From Petunia secreta (lineage: Eukaryota; Streptophyta; Magnoliopsida; Solanales; Solanaceae), in the NCBI GenBank assembly GCA_029990175.1, contig JARKIP010000005.1, positions 35,287,501-35,351,500 of the forward strand: a stretch of DNA of 64,000 bases, read 5' to 3'. The stretch's first letter is position 1; each line of letters begins with the position of its first letter. The position numbers and the translations under genes were made by a program. Positions 53,290-64,000 of the stretch are shown here, piece after piece. The notes beneath the pieces are model-generated. The model saw nothing but the letters and a program-made list of their open reading frames with translations. It did no database searches and was not told the DNA's origin.

Positions 53290-54543
53290 TCCTCCCCTTC
53301 TTGAGAAGATTTCATCCTCGAAATTATGGCGTCCTCCTCTAAGGTATCATCACCTACATCAAAAGAAATCGAGTCACTAACATTGAAAGTAGTCGACACA
53401 TTATACTCACCGGGCAAATCTATCACATATGCATTGTTGTTGATCATGGATAACACTTGGAATGGGCCATCGCCCCTTGGTGCCAACTTCCCCTTCCTTT
53501 GGTTTGGAAACCTTTCCTTGCGGAAGTGCACCCACACCCAATCTCCCTTCTTGAAATCCACCTTCTTTATTCCTTTGTTTTTCTTGGTTGCTATCTTCAC
53601 ATAGGCCTCCTCCAAAGTCTTCTTCACCTTGGCATGAAGTTCAAGCAATGCCTTGGCCCGAGCTTTACCCTAAAAATCAACAACCACATCCCTCGGCAAA
53701 GGGGTAAGATCAAGAGGAATCAAAGGGTTAAAACCATAAACACACTCAAATGGAGTCATTCCAATCATACGATGCAAAGTGCGGTTATATGCAAACTCCA
53801 TGAGTGGTAGCTTATCAATCCAAGTCCCGGCCTTACCTTTGGTCATAGCTCTAAGTAGAGCTCCCAAGGTCCGGTTCACCACCTCGGTTTGCCCATCGGT
53901 TTGAGGGTGGTGGGACGTAGAGAATAGCAACTTGGTGCCAAGAGCACCCCACAAACACTTCCAAAAATGACTAAGGAACTTGGAGTCCCTATCACTAACA
54001 ATGGTGCGAGGCACCCCATGCAACTTTAAGACATTATCAATAAACAAGGAAGCTACATGTTATGCATCATTAGTCTTTTTGCACGGAATAAAGTGAGCCA
54101 TTTTGGAGAAACGATCAACGACAACATAAATGCTATCGTGTCCTCCTCTAGTCCGGGCCAAAGCCATAACACAATCCATAGAGATATCAACCCACGGACT
54201 AGTAGGTATCGTCAAAGGAGTGTATAAGCCATGGTTGTTGGACCTAGACTTGGCCTTCTTGCAATCCAAGCAAGCATTGCAGAACCGTTCCACAAGAGGC
54301 CTCATTTTTTTCCAATGAAATTGTTCTTTAAGTATGGCCATAGTCTTGTCCACCCCAAAGTGACCCATCAAGCCCCCACAATGTGCTTCTTGAGCTAGCC
54401 ATCTCTCCAAGAGGACTCGGGGACACACACTCTCCTATTCTTGAAAATGTAGCCATCAACCCATTGGTATCTTTCCACCCTCTCCCTACTCACTAGAGCA
54501 TCATGAATGCTCTTGAGCTTTGGGTCATGTTCATACATCAACT
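53085..54543 (-). pseudogene. pol (IN): Integrase of P, reading into the LTR
   Basis: Zinc domain AHCGGLMGHFGVDKTMAI with FCNACLDCK; catalytic core DISMDCVMAL, SDRDSKFLSHFW and HHPQTDGQTEVVNR all present, so the DDE triad is intact. Stops occur after KKTNDA (TAA) and DVVVDF (TAA). C-terminus VDFKKGDWVWVHFRKERFPN and NVSTTFNVSDSISFDVGDD. The frame then crosses the polypurine tract and continues about 68 codons into the LTR, including RPFTRSQAKEIQ. This Pol-into-LTR arrangement is reported for CRM-clade elements. Confidence 0.85.
53290..53302 (-). other. Polypurine tract of P
   Basis: AAGAAGGGGAGGA on the minus strand; also encodes QEGEDD of Pol. Confidence 0.9.
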
Positions 54544-55035
54544 TTATACTTTCAAACCCATAAGTCTAGAAGCAAGAGTGGTAGCAAGGGCGAGTTTTCT
54601 AGAAAGCGCATCGGCTACAACATTGTCCTTACCCTTTTTGTAATGAATTACATAAGGGAAGGACTCAATGAACTCCACCCACTTGGCATGTCTCTTGTTC
54701 AACTTCTCTTGGCCTCTTAGATGCTTGAGTGACTCATGGTCAATCTTGATCACAAATTCCCGAGGCCATAGATAGTGTTGCCAATGGTCTAGAGCTCTCA
54801 AGAGGGTATACAAATCCTTGTCATACGTGGAGTAATTCCAGGTTGCGCCCTTCAACTTCTCACTAAAGTAGGCAACGGGTTTCCCTTCTTGTATGAGAAC
54901 ACCCCCGATTCCCACCCCCGAGACATCACATTCAACCTTAAAAGCCTTCCCGAAGTCGGGCAATTGTAACAAGGGTGCGTTACTCAACCTACCTTTCAAT
55001 TCTTGGAAAGCCCTCTCTTGCGGCTCTCCCCACAC
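54544..55035 (-). pseudogene. pol (RH): RNase H of P
   Basis: 163 open codons: WGEPQERAFQELKGRL, ECDVSGVGIGGVLIQ (Asp kept), YFSEKL, TYDKDLYTLLRALDHWQHYL, KIDHESLKHLRGQEK and DNVVADALSRKLALATT. A stop (QDKSF region, 55047) separates it from RT. Confidence 0.83.
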
Positions 55036-55799
55036 AAAGGATTTATCCTATTTCACCAACTCGGTGAGTGGTGCGGCAATGGTGCTAAAGTATCTAACAA
55101 AGCGCCTATAGAAACTGGCAAGGCCATGGAAACTCCTTACATGAGAGACGGTGGTAGGAGTAGGCCAATCTCTAATGGCTTCAACTTTGGACTCATCAAC
55201 TTCTACACCATTGATACTAACAACAAAGCCCAAAAAGACAACCCTTTCAACACAAAAGGCATACTTCTTAAAGTTGGCGTAGAGCTTTTTGGCTCGTAGC
55301 ACTTCAAGGACTTGACTCAAGTGGCCAACATGGATTTGCTATAAATCAATATGTCATCAAAGTAGACGACCACAAACTTGTTGATGAATGGTTTTAGAAT
55401 GTGGTTCATTAGCCTCATGAAAGTACTAGGCGCGTTAGAGAGGCCAAAGGGCATCACCTACCATTCATATAGACCAAACTTTGTCTTGAATGCGGTTTTC
55501 CAGTCATCCCCGGGTTTCATCCGGATTTGATGGTAGCCAGACCTAAGGTCTATTTTTGAAAAGATGCTAGAACCACTAAGCTCATTTAACATATCATCCA
55601 AACGAGGTATGGGATGTCAATACTTTACCGTGATCTTGTTGACCGCTCAACAATCAACATACATCCTCCAAGTGCCATCCTTCTTTAAAACAAGGATCAC
55701 GGGCACGGCACAAGGACTCAAGCTCTCCCTCACCAAGCCTTTGGTAAGCAATTCATCAATTTGCTTTTGTAGCTCCCTTGTGTCCTCGGGATTACTTCT
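55036..55799 (-). pseudogene. pol (RT): Reverse transcriptase of P
   Basis: RT motifs in several frames: DGTWRMYVDC, KIDLRSGYHQIRMKPGDDW, FGLYEW, LSNAPSTFMRLMN and an intact VVYFDDILIYS near 55370-55340, followed by a deletion of about 15 codons and then VLEVLRAKKLYANFKKYAF and FVVSINGVEVDESKVEAIRD. At least three stops or frameshifts. Confidence 0.82.
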
Positions 55800-56747
55800 C
55801 TATGCCGGCTTGTTTGGAATTTGAGATCCCGGGACAAAGTCAATTTGATGTTTAATACCCCTCAAGGGAGGTAATCCATCCGGCATCTCCTCCGGGAACA
55901 TGTCCTTATAGACCTTCAAAACATTTTCAATGGCACTAGGCAAAGGGTTAGGGTTAGATAAATAATCACTTTCGGAATTTAAAACCATACCTTTGTGCAC
56001 TAGGCATATGAGCATCTTGGTGCCATCATTACCTTTCAAATACTCACCCGGTTGCATCATGGCACACATGCGACCGGTGGAAGACGGTGGAGTCTCGGCC
56101 AAAGGCTTGGCCACAACTGGAGACTTGGCCTTAGCCGCCTCCCTCAACTCCTTCATGCGCCAATAGTCTTCACTTACTTGCTTTGGGGTCAAGGGTGTAA
56201 GCACAAACTTCTTCCCCTCATGCCTAACCGTGTAAGTGTTGGCCCGGCCATCATGAACCACTTGTTTGTCGTATTGCCAAGGCCTACCAAATAAGAGGTG
56301 GCAAGCTTGCATTAGCACCACGTCAAACATGTGTTCATCGTGATAGTTCCCAATCTTGAACCTAATCAAGACTTGCTTCACTACCCTCAACTCCCCACGC
56401 TCACTCAACCATTGCAAACGGTAGGGGCTTGGGTGTTTTAGGGTGGGCAACTTCAATTGTGACACCAAAGATTGGCTCACCACATTAGCACAACTACCCG
56501 AGTCAATGATCATGGAACACACTTGTCCCTTCACTCTACACCGAGCATGGAACAAGTTTTCCCTTTGCTCATCTTCCCTCTCTTCACTCACCATGGCTCC
56601 GAATATACGACGTACCACAAGGAACATATTAGGATCATCCCCCTCCGTCGCTCTCTCCTCACCCTCAACTTCCTCACTCTCCTCCTCAACATCACCCTCG
56701 GACTCACTTTCCCCCTCGTAGACCAACCCATCATCCATCACAATCAT
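55800..56747 (-). CDS. pro: Protease and RT linker of P
   Basis: 315 open codons. Acidic spacer (ESESEGDVEEESEEVEGEE), FLVVRRIFGAMVSEE, retropepsin-like domain with MIIDSGSCANVVSQ (active Asp-Ser-Gly), RLQWLSERGELRVVKQV and CHLLFGRPWQYD. Then the linker YWRMKELREAAKAK, MMQPGEYLKGNDGTKMLIC, FPEEMPDGLPPLRGIKHQID entering RT. The protease looks functional. Confidence 0.86.
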   Translation of the reverse strand: MIVMDDGLVYEGESESEGDVEEESEEVEGEERATEGDDPNMFLVVRRIFGAMVSEEREDEQRENLFHARCRVKGQVCSMIIDSGSCANVVSQSLVSQLKLPTLKHPSPYRLQWLSERGELRVVKQVLIRFKIGNYHDEHMFDVVLMQACHLLFGRPWQYDKQVVHDGRANTYTVRHEGKKFVLTPLTPKQVSEDYWRMKELREAAKAKSPVVAKPLAETPPSSTGRMCAMMQPGEYLKGNDGTKMLICLVHKGMVLNSESDYLSNPNPLPSAIENVLKVYKDMFPEEMPDGLPPLRGIKHQIDFVPGSQIPNKPA

Positions 56748-58068
56748 TGTTTTCTGGGTAGGATACTCTTTGGCAAAGTGGCCATAACCCTTGCATTTGT
56801 GTCATTGGAAGGAAGAAGAAGAAGGAGTATTTAAAGTAGTTTTAGAATTACCTCCAACCTCTTTGTGGTCGTTGTTCGGGGTAGCCCTTTCAAAAGGCTT
56901 CTTCACATCACGACTCCCACTTGCACCACTTGTATATAGGCTCTTCCATTCTTTGGTGCCAGTTGTTGGAGTGGTAGTAGTAGTAGTAGTACTCCTATAG
57001 CGAGGAGCCTTCTCTTCTGCGAGCCACTTTTCGGCTTCAACCGCGACATCACAAACATCTTGTAGAGAGTAGAAGATGTGTAGCCTCAATTGAGAAGCAA
57101 TCTCTCGGCTCAAGCCATTCTTGAAGCGGATGATAGCTTGCGATTCATCCTCCGTTTCCATATCAAGAGCCATTCGGTTTTTTCTCAAAGTCGTTGAAAT
57201 ATTTATCAACGGACTTGTAGCCTTGTTTCAATTCATAGAGCCTTTTGAGTTGCTCTTGTCGATACTTGGGAGTCACATATTTGTTGTTCATTACCTCTTT
57301 CAACTCTTCCCAAGTGATGTTCATCCGCAGCCCAATTCGTCTCCTTGACCGCTTGACGGATTCCCACCATGTAGAAGCGTAGGACTCAAATGAAGCTATA
57401 GCATAAGTGGCCTTCTTCTCCTCGGTCATATCATTTGTGTCAAAGACCTGCTCCAATTGGACCTTCCATTCAAAAAATCCTTCCGGATCACTAGCCCCTT
57501 TGAAAGGTGGGATAGTGATCTTTACACTATTGAGATTAGTGTCACGACCCCCACGGTGTTGTCCCGGTTGACCCCCGTAGTAGTCTTCAACATCATCATA
57601 CTCTCGTCTCAAGTCCCTTCCCACAAAAGCCCTTGGAGGCCCACGACCTCTCCCACGACCTCCATTCATCACCCTCCTATTTGGATAGGGAGCATCATAT
57701 TCATCATCAAGTCTGGGACCCTCCCCTTCTTGAGCTTCATAAACTTGCTCAAGGGGTGCTATGTTTCTCTGGGGCCTTAGGAATGGAACATCTCCTTGGG
57801 GATTGCCCAAGGGTTGGGGGTTGCCCAACAATCTTTCTCTAGCAAGAGCCTCATCCCTCAACCGTTGTCGACGAACTAGCTCTGCATATTGATCCGGTTT
57901 CATGATTGAATCATCACTAGTGCCTTCACCGGTATCTTTTAGGACACTCGGGGTCCTCTCTTTTTCAAGAACTTCCATCTTAAGGTTTAAGGCCTTCACC
58001 TCGGCTAACAAACTAGCCAAGACGTCGGTTGGAACCTCAATGGTACTCTTTCCCTTCTCCTCCGCCAT
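56748..58068 (-). pseudogene. gag: Gag of P
   Basis: ATG at 58068 (MAEEKGKSTIEVPTDVLASL). Leu/Glu coiled coil (LNLKMEVLEKER), RRQRLRDEALARE, GRGRGRGPPRAF. Core: FKGASDPEGFFEWKVQLEQV, STWWESVKRSRRR, NITWEELKEVMNNKY, YVTPKYRQEQLKRLYELKQG. A frameshift near 57170 separates the core end (RMALDMETEDESQAIIRFKN). The CCHC knuckle has its first Cys changed to TGA (Q-stop-HKCKGYGHFAKE, near 56798) and its last Cys to Tyr. Confidence 0.85.
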
Positions 58069-59339
58069 GTACCTACAACAATCAAAAACAAGAAAAGAGA
58101 TTAGAGTAAAAAGTCATCAGTCACTCCCCCACTTTTGTTTGTAGCTCGGGTTCACTCAAGTTGGGGGTTAGGTTCACACAAACTTGAGATCAATGGCCTT
58201 CTCGTAGTTGCGCAACCTCCTCAATGATCAATCCAAGTCACAAGAACCAAATGCTCTTCGGGAAGAGTGGATTCAATGGGACTCGATGAACGCTAAGCTA
58301 TTTTGGTGCGCACTTGAAGCAAACAATTAACTTCGAGTCTTCTTTGAGGTCTACTCTCCTTCTAGGCACGAGTATCCTATTCGCACAATGGATTAGTACT
58401 AATTAGGTAGGAGTGTTACCCTCAAAGTACTAACAGGAGGTGACGCGATCAAATGTTCAAAGATCGAATCGTCACTAAACGGATTCGGAATTGGATGAAT
58501 TTTTATTTGTGATCTAGAAACTCACCATATTTGATTATACAATTGGAGTTTTGGTGATTGGAAACTGTTACGACGCCTTTGCGAATGTTCTGTCCCAAAT
58601 CAGGATTTTTTGGAAATTGGTGTTCTTCGCTATCGCGTGCAATGGGGCGCGATCGCGGTGGGTTAAAATAGACACTTGGCGCGTTCGCGTGAGACAATGC
58701 GCGATCGCGCAGGTCTGTGTAGTAGAACCAGAATCACGAGTGTAAACTTCAGTTTTAGCACACAAATCACCCCAATTCAACTTGTTTTTCAGTTCTCAAG
58801 CTTCCAAAAGGTATTTTCAACTCTAGTAAACAATTCCCAATGGTTTAACCAAACAAACAACTTGTTTCAAGGATTTTAGACAAGTTCTTAAAAAAATTTC
58901 AAAACCTTCATGATTCAAAATTTTGATTTTCATTCCACTACTCCAAATGATGTTATGAGGGTATCAAAACAACGGTGAAACTATAAGGAATAAACCCCGA
59001 TACCAAACAACCCAGAATTTATAACATCATTCAAGTTCTAGCAAATATTGTGAAATGTCAACTCTAGGGTTTGAATTTTCCAAACATTGATTCTCAACAT
59101 CAAATTATGTTTTGTTGGTACTCAAACAAAGAGAATATGTATTCAAACAATCCCCAATAGTTAACAACGACAAAATTGCAACAACCAATGATTTCTAGCA
59201 AATTTTTGTGATTTTCTAATTTTTGAATTTTTTTCTTCTTTTTCAACTAGCAAGAACAAGAACAAGAAAATAAACAAGAAACAAAGATGACAAGCACGAA
59301 GAGTAGGACGAGGGTTCGTAAGAACGTAACACTATCCTT
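58069..59339 (-). other. Leader of P (non-coding)
   Basis: CGCGATCGCG-type cluster at 58631-58712; A/T-rich with oligo-T near 59220. No gene seen. Confidence 0.8.
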
Positions 59340-59351
59340 TCTCTGATACCA
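59340..59351 (-). other. Primer-binding site of P
   Basis: TGGTATCAGAGA on the minus strand, one change at the last base. Confidence 0.85.
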
Positions 59352-59353
59352 AC

Positions 59354-59844
59354 TGATGCAATCGAAACTACGAAAGCGATAAAAGATAAGAAATGCGACG
59401 AAGACTCACACGATTGTTCAAGTAGCAAGGAAAAACAATGTTTCGTTACACCCCAAACGATGGAAAGAATCACCTACGCTATGCAACTATCCTCACGAGA
59501 CACTAGGCTCGAGCAAATAGAATGATCAAATAGGATTGAAGAACAACTTGGATTCATCCAATTGATTTCAAGCAAAAATAGTTACAAAGGTTCAAGAGCA
59601 ATGCTCATTAATTTTTTGTGTTCAAAGTAAGGTAAAAAGCAATAAATGATGAAGGGGTGTATTTATAGCACCCCTTTACAAGGTTTGCTCAGATTTTGGT
59701 CCGCTGTTGCTCAAGTCCTCATCGCGATCACACAGGAGTATATGCGATCGCGAAGAACACTCAGCTTCTGAAGCTCGCGATCGCGCGAGATGGGGCGCGA
59801 TAGCGCAGGGAAAGCAACTCCTCTTCGCGATCGCGCAGGTGTTG
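59354..59844 (-). repeat. 5' LTR of P, truncated by Q
   Basis: Last 491 bp of about 738. TATA 59660-59667; palindrome cluster 59722-59839, cut just beyond it. Confidence 0.88.
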
Positions 59845-60614
59845 TGATGCGGCCAAGTCGAGCAACCATCCAAAACACCATCCAAGGCCAAGGAAGGACT
59901 TATGCATTGGAACGCCAAGGAACGAGGAGCATTCGGGACACATTTCAAGGCGTTTCAAGGCTTGGCAGGAAAGGGCGTACCGCCCATTTGCAGAGACGGA
60001 CTGCCCAGCTGAAATGCACTGTCTGGATTTTGAGGCGCCTCTTTTCAGGTGGGGCGCCTACTGGGCCACCTACTACCCCCATTTTGAGAACAGGCGGGGC
60101 GCCTGGTAGGGTAGGCGGGGCGCGCCTACTTGCTGTGAAGGTTGCGGGAATTCTAGTTTTTATCCTATGTAATTCCTATTATGCCCCTACGTGGCTTATG
60201 ACTTTAGAACTTAATTAAGGGTACTTTAGGCCTTTCGTTGATGTCTAAGAGAGGCCTATAAATACTCCATTAGCTTTATATTTTCCTTAGTTAGCTATTA
60301 TGTTGAATGATTGAATGACAATGTTCAAGAGTGGAATGACAATGTTCAAGAGTGGATTCTCTTAGAATGAAAACCTTTTTGAGAAGGTTTGAGTTTACTA
60401 GTGGATTCTAGTTGACCCCCAAACCTCCCCTCCCCCCCCGATCATTCTACTTGCGAGGCCATTGTCGTCTCGAGGGTAGTTGCATAGTGAAGGTCCTCCT
60501 TGACACAGATACGAGGGTATCTCGGGACAAGTTCCCCGGGGTTACTTCGTAGGGAGTTCGAGTAGTGTCTCGCTCTCTTATCTTTATTTCCGTGTTTAGT
60601 GTTGATCCTTATCA
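59845..60614 (+). repeat. 5' LTR of Q
   Basis: TGATGCGGCC...CTTATCA, 770 bp. GC-palindrome cluster 59973-60129; TATAAATA 60257-60264; a 20-bp stretch (GAATGACAATGTTCAAGAGT) is tandemly repeated near 60314-60355. Confidence 0.92.
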
Positions 60615-60617
60615 TCT

Positions 60618-60629
60618 TGGTATCAGAGC
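60618..60629 (+). other. Primer-binding site of Q
   Basis: TGGTATCAGAGC, three bases after the LTR. Confidence 0.93.
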
Positions 60630-61652
60630 AAGGCTCGGATTTTGTTTTTACAAACCCCCGACCCTTGATTCTCCGTGCCTAGGTCGAATCTATCTTTAGT
60701 TTTCTTGTTCTTGTAATTGGAAAGAAGAAAATCACAAAAAAAAAAATGAAAAATTGAAAATACCAAAAATTTGGTCTATTTTGATCGTTTGATTGATTCG
60801 TGCTGTGATTGTTATTGAGTTTTGTTCCTTATTGGAAACCCGTTATTTTGGTACCCAACATACACTATTTGGAGTTGTATTCCATGATTTGAGATTTGAA
60901 ACCCTTGAAAAAAATTTGAAAATTTTGAAACCCTAGTTATGAACATGATAAACATGGTAGATTGTTGGATTTTGATTGGCGTTTGATCTCTGTGATTGAA
61001 ACAACGTTTGGGTACCTTCAGATTGCTAAAACAACGTGTGATTTGTTGGATTTTTGGGTGCCAAAGGCAAGAAAAATGTTGTTGAACTGTTCTGGAATTT
61101 GCAGTAGGCGGACCGCCAACTCTCTGAAGTTTAGAGGCGGACCGCCCCTTTACAGAGGCGGGGCGCCTACTCCCCTCTGCAGTGAACTAGTTGGACCGCC
61201 CATACTGGGTAGGTGGGGAGCCTACTTTTCTGAAAATTGGGAACGGGTAGATTTTCGTAGTTTCTCTTGTTTCTTTGATTGCATTGCATCTAGTTAGTAC
61301 TTCTTTGAGCAATCTTACCTACTTGAGTTGTGCTAGCCCTTCGAAGCTTTTAAGATCATTGTGCCTTAGAAAGGAGACTAGAATTCAAAGAAGACCCGTA
61401 GTACCTTTTGATTCAAGTCCTCACTTAAAGTGCTTATCGTTCCAATCAAGTCCCATTAACTCCACTTACCCTGGAGAGCATTGGACTTGTGAAGTTGAGT
61501 GATTGAGTTGTGGTTCGTTAATCAACTACTTGAAGCTTTTAGACTCAAACTTGAGTGAAATATCCACCACCACTAAACGAGTGACCCGAGTGTTATACAC
61601 GTGAGGGTGTGTGTGAGGTGTTTTACTAATGTTTGTTGATTTTGTAGGTACT
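60630..61652 (+). other. Leader of Q (non-coding)
   Basis: GC-palindrome cluster 61105-61225; TTTTGTAGGTACTATG at the Gag start. An in-frame ATG at 61629 exists but is not conserved. No separate gene. Confidence 0.8.
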
Positions 61653-63136
61653 ATGGCAACCGATGGAGATGATCCTATAAAAATTTTCATGGCTACCGTT
61701 ATAGTCAAGTTGGAGGACATAACTTTGAGACTTGAGTCCGTCGAGAGGAATCAAGTTGAGACCGGTGAGAGGAGGACCCCGAGTGTCCAAATTGAATCCG
61801 GAGAAGGCACAAGTCATAGCACTCCTATGACTCCCGGACACTTTGTTGAGCTAACCAAGAGGTATGAACAAAAGAAGGTTGAAGCTCTTCAAGAGTGTGT
61901 GTTGGGCAACACCCAACCCGTGGGCAATCCCCACAACTTGGGCAATCCCCAAAGAAATGCTCCACTTCGAAGACCCGTGTTGAATGTCCCACCTCTTCAA
62001 CAAATTGATGAAGTTCAAGAAGAGGAGGAGGCCGGGTATGGTGATGAAGCCTATGGGTATGACGTTCCTTATCAACCTAGGAGGCAAATGCATTGGGGTC
62101 GAAATGTGGATAGGGGTCGAGGCCGAGGTCGAGGGCCACCCATGGGTTATGTTAGAGGGAATTTTAGGAGGGAGTATGTTGTTCATGATGATCATTATGG
62201 AGGCCAACCGGAGCCTAACTATGGGGTACGTGACAGCAACAACAACCTCAATAGTGTTAAGCTCAATCTTCCAAACTTTAAAGGAACTTGTGATCCGGAG
62301 GCATACATGGAATGGGTACTACTTATGGAGAGGGTGTTTGACACCAATGAAATGACCGAGGAGAGAAAGGGTACATATGCTATTTCTACCTTTGAGGCCT
62401 ATGCTTCTACTTGGTGGGAGTCTATGAAGAGGTCTAGGAGAAGGATGAATTTGCATTTGTATTTGAATGTGACTTGGGATGAGTTGAAAGGGCTTATGAA
62501 TACCAAGTACATAACTCCAAGGTATCGACAAGATCAACTCAAGAAGCTCTATGATCTAAAACAAGGTGTCAAAACGGTGCATGAGTACCATGATGAATTT
62601 GAAAAGACTCGGATGGCATTGGATATGGATACCGAAGGTGAAGAAGAAGCCATGATCCGTTTTAAGAATGGCTTGAGCTATGGAATAGCTTCTCAATTGA
62701 GGTTGCATCATTCTCTCACACTTCAAGGTATGTTTGAAGCCGCAATTGATGCCGAGACTTGGCTTAAAGGAGAGCAGTTCAAAGGCAACACTCCTAGCTC
62801 CACAAGCAAGCCAAAAGAGTGGAAGACTCCAAGTGCAAACTTTCCAAGTGCAAGTGCTAGCAAAGAAGTGAAGAAGCCTTGTGAGAAGACTACACCACAC
62901 TTGGAAGGTACTTCTAAAACTCGCTTCAGTAATCCTATTTCTACTTCTACTCAATGTTATAAGTGCAAGGGCTTTGGGCATATTGCTAAAGATTGCTCCA
63001 CAAAACGAACCATGGTTGTGGTTGGCAATTTGGTATACGAGCAAGAAAGTGAGTCCGAAAATGAGGAAGTAGAGGAGGATGAGGAAGTTGAATGTGAGGT
63101 TGCCGTAGAGGGTGATGATGGTCCTCACATGTTCTA
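61653..63136 (+). CDS. gag: Gag of Q, complete through the CCHC knuckle
   Basis: Starts MATDGDDPIKIFMATVIVKL. I chose this ATG because it aligns with D, J and H. About 494 codons: coiled coil (LEDITLRLESVERNQ), GNPHNLGNPQRN repeat, GYGDEAYGYDVPYQPRR, RGRGRGRGPP, Retrotrans_gag core (DPEAYMEWVLLMERVFD, STWWESMKRSRRR, YITPRYRQDQLKKLY, YHDEFEKTRMALDM). CCHC knuckle CYKCKGFGHIAKDC near residue 440, then an acidic spacer. It ends HMF-stop through a 1-bp loss just before FLVVRRS, which puts the protease in another frame. It looks competent for capsid formation and RNA binding. Confidence 0.9.
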
Positions 63137-64000
63137 GTGGTTAGGAGGAGCTTGAGTACCATTCTCATGGAAGAGGAGGTGGAAAATGATCAAAGAGAAA
63201 ACCTCTTTCATGCTAGATGTCATGTGATGGGGCAATTGTGCTCAATGGTTGTTGATTCGGGGAGTTGTGCCAACATAGTAAGCCAAACCTTGATTTCCCA
63301 ATTGAAGTTACAAACTCGAAAGCATCCAAACCCATATCGCTTACAATGGCTTAGTGAGTGTGGTGAACTAAAAGTGGTGAAGCAAGTGTTGCTTGAGTTT
63401 AGCATTGGGAACTATAAAGATAAGGTCTTGTTCGATGTTGTCCCGATGCAAGCTTGTCATCTATTGTTTGGGATACCATGGCAATACGATAGGTGTTTTG
63501 TGCATGATGGTCGGACCAATTCCTACACGGTCAAGCAAGATGGGATGAAATATGTGCTTAGACCTTTCACTCCAAGGCAAGTAAGGGAAGACTACCAGCG
63601 GATGAAGGAGTTGAGGGAGGCGGCTAAAACAAAGTCGCCCATTTTACTTGAACCCGAGGCAAACAATCTCATTGTCTTGCCATTACATGATGAAAATGAG
63701 TGTCACCCCACTTCAAATGAGAGAGAAAAGATAGAGAGAAGTGAGGGAGTGACCGGTGGAAATCCAAGAGAGGAAAAAGGGGAGGACTTGAGGAGTGATG
63801 TGAGTGGATTGTCACCACAAACTACACTTGACCATGAGGTAAAATTAAGATAGATGAGAGGTGAGGAAGAAAAAATTGAGAGTGAGAGCACCCATTGTTC
63901 TAACCCTTCTTTATCTTCTACTTTTTCTTTTGCAAGTTCTTGTGTAGGTACATTTGAAGACAAGCCATTGGAGCATCAACCATGTGCTTGGGAGGAAAGA
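63137..64000 (+). pseudogene. pro: Protease, linker and start of tail of Q
   Basis: One frame off Gag because of the 1-bp loss. Retropepsin-like protease with VVDSGSCANIV (DSG codons 63254-63262), RLQWLSECGELKVVKQV and CHLLFGIPWQYD. Linker REDYQRMKELREAAKTK, NEREKIERSEGVTGGNPREE. TAG at 63851 interrupts KLR-; the tail resumes with EEEKIESESTHCSNPSLSST, SSCVGTFEDKPLE and runs off the window. No RT follows the linker, unlike H or L. Confidence 0.83.

Larger units (their letters stand above)
52552..59844 (-). mobile_element. Element P: Gag-Pol element of a separate family
   Basis: Minus-strand element with 3' LTR, full Gag-PR-RT-RH-IN coding, leader, primer site and the first two thirds of its 5' LTR (cut by Q at 59845). 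Left flank GAGAG in the Gag of O; the right TSD is not visible. Its LTRs and leader carry CGCGATCGCG palindromes instead of the AGGCG-NNN-CGCCT units of all other elements. Confidence 0.9.
59845..64000 (+). mobile_element. Element Q: tier-2 element (Gag-PR-tail), continues past the window
   Basis: Plus-strand 5' LTR, primer site, leader, Gag, protease and the start of the tail. Closest to D. It is the innermost and so youngest insertion of the right-hand nest. Confidence 0.9.

Noticed and set aside
53085..53290. Chromodomain at the end of the P integrase
   Set aside because: The sequence after DVGDD lacks the aromatic cage pattern; it reads SSQEGEDD and RPFTRSQAK instead.

Overview
This is plant nuclear DNA made almost entirely of nested Ty3/Gypsy LTR retrotransposons. 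I see no host gene, rRNA or tRNA gene, CRISPR array or bacterial feature. Evidence for the call: LTRs of about 0.67-0.83 kb with TGAT...ATCA ends, a TATA box (TATAAATA), a primer-binding site complementary to plant initiator tRNA-Met (TGGTATCAGAGC), a polypurine tract AAGAAGGGGAGGA, 5-bp target-site duplications (TSDs), and Gag / CCHC / retropepsin / RT / RNase H / integrase coding. The Gag style, the tRNA-Met primer and a Pol reading frame that runs into the 3' LTR resemble the plant CRM (centromeric) chromovirus lineage. A eudicot centromere or pericentromere is therefore plausible, but this is inference.

I name the elements by letter. Left block: Z (-, 1-1135) lies in B (-, 1136-10885). 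A (+, 1615-7390, complete, TSD CTCYC) lies inside the ORF of B. B lies in C (-, 10886-11669). At 11669/11670 C abuts E (+, 11670-21276). D (-, 13048-19183, complete, TSD ACTAG) lies in E. Middle block: H (-, 21277-28283 plus 34012-34598) is a Gag-Pol element. G (-, 28284-34011, complete, TSD ACACC) lies in the 5' LTR of H. H lies in I (+, 34599-36740). Right block: L (+, 36741-37788 and 43049-43870) is a Gag-Pol element holding I, J (-, 37789-43048, complete, TSD GAAAT/AAAAT) and K (-, 43871-46413). K is cut by M (+, 46414-49528), M by a partial LTR N (49529-49942), N by O (+, 49943-52551), O by P (-, 52552-59844) and P by Q (+, 59845 to the end). Every break except 11669/11670 and the E/H boundary falls on an LTR terminus.

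The elements form three tiers. Tier 1 (H, K, L, M, O, P) is Gag-PR-RT-RH-IN, or its Gag-bearing fragments; all copies here are broken. Tier 2 (D, J, Q) keeps Gag and an apparently catalytic protease, but RT-RH-IN is replaced by a long acidic, Ser/Cys-containing tail of unknown function. D still ends with a relic of the integrase C-terminus. Tier 3 (A, B, C, E, G, probably I) keeps the same tail but lacks Gag. Its N-terminus is Tyr/Asp/Gly-rich then Gly/Ser-rich, and its protease-like domain has lost the DSG catalytic motif while keeping the surrounding fold signature. The tier-3 ORF of A is open for about 997 codons, which argues for selection on a protein of unknown role in elements that must be mobilised in trans.

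A second system-wide feature is a cluster of 13-bp inverted-repeat units, AGGCG-NNN-CGCCT, present in the U3 of essentially every LTR that is complete there, and again in every full-length 5' leader. P carries a different palindrome (CGCGATCGCG) in the same two places. I consider the tail/dead-protease ORF family and these paired palindrome clusters the best candidates for undescribed biology here.
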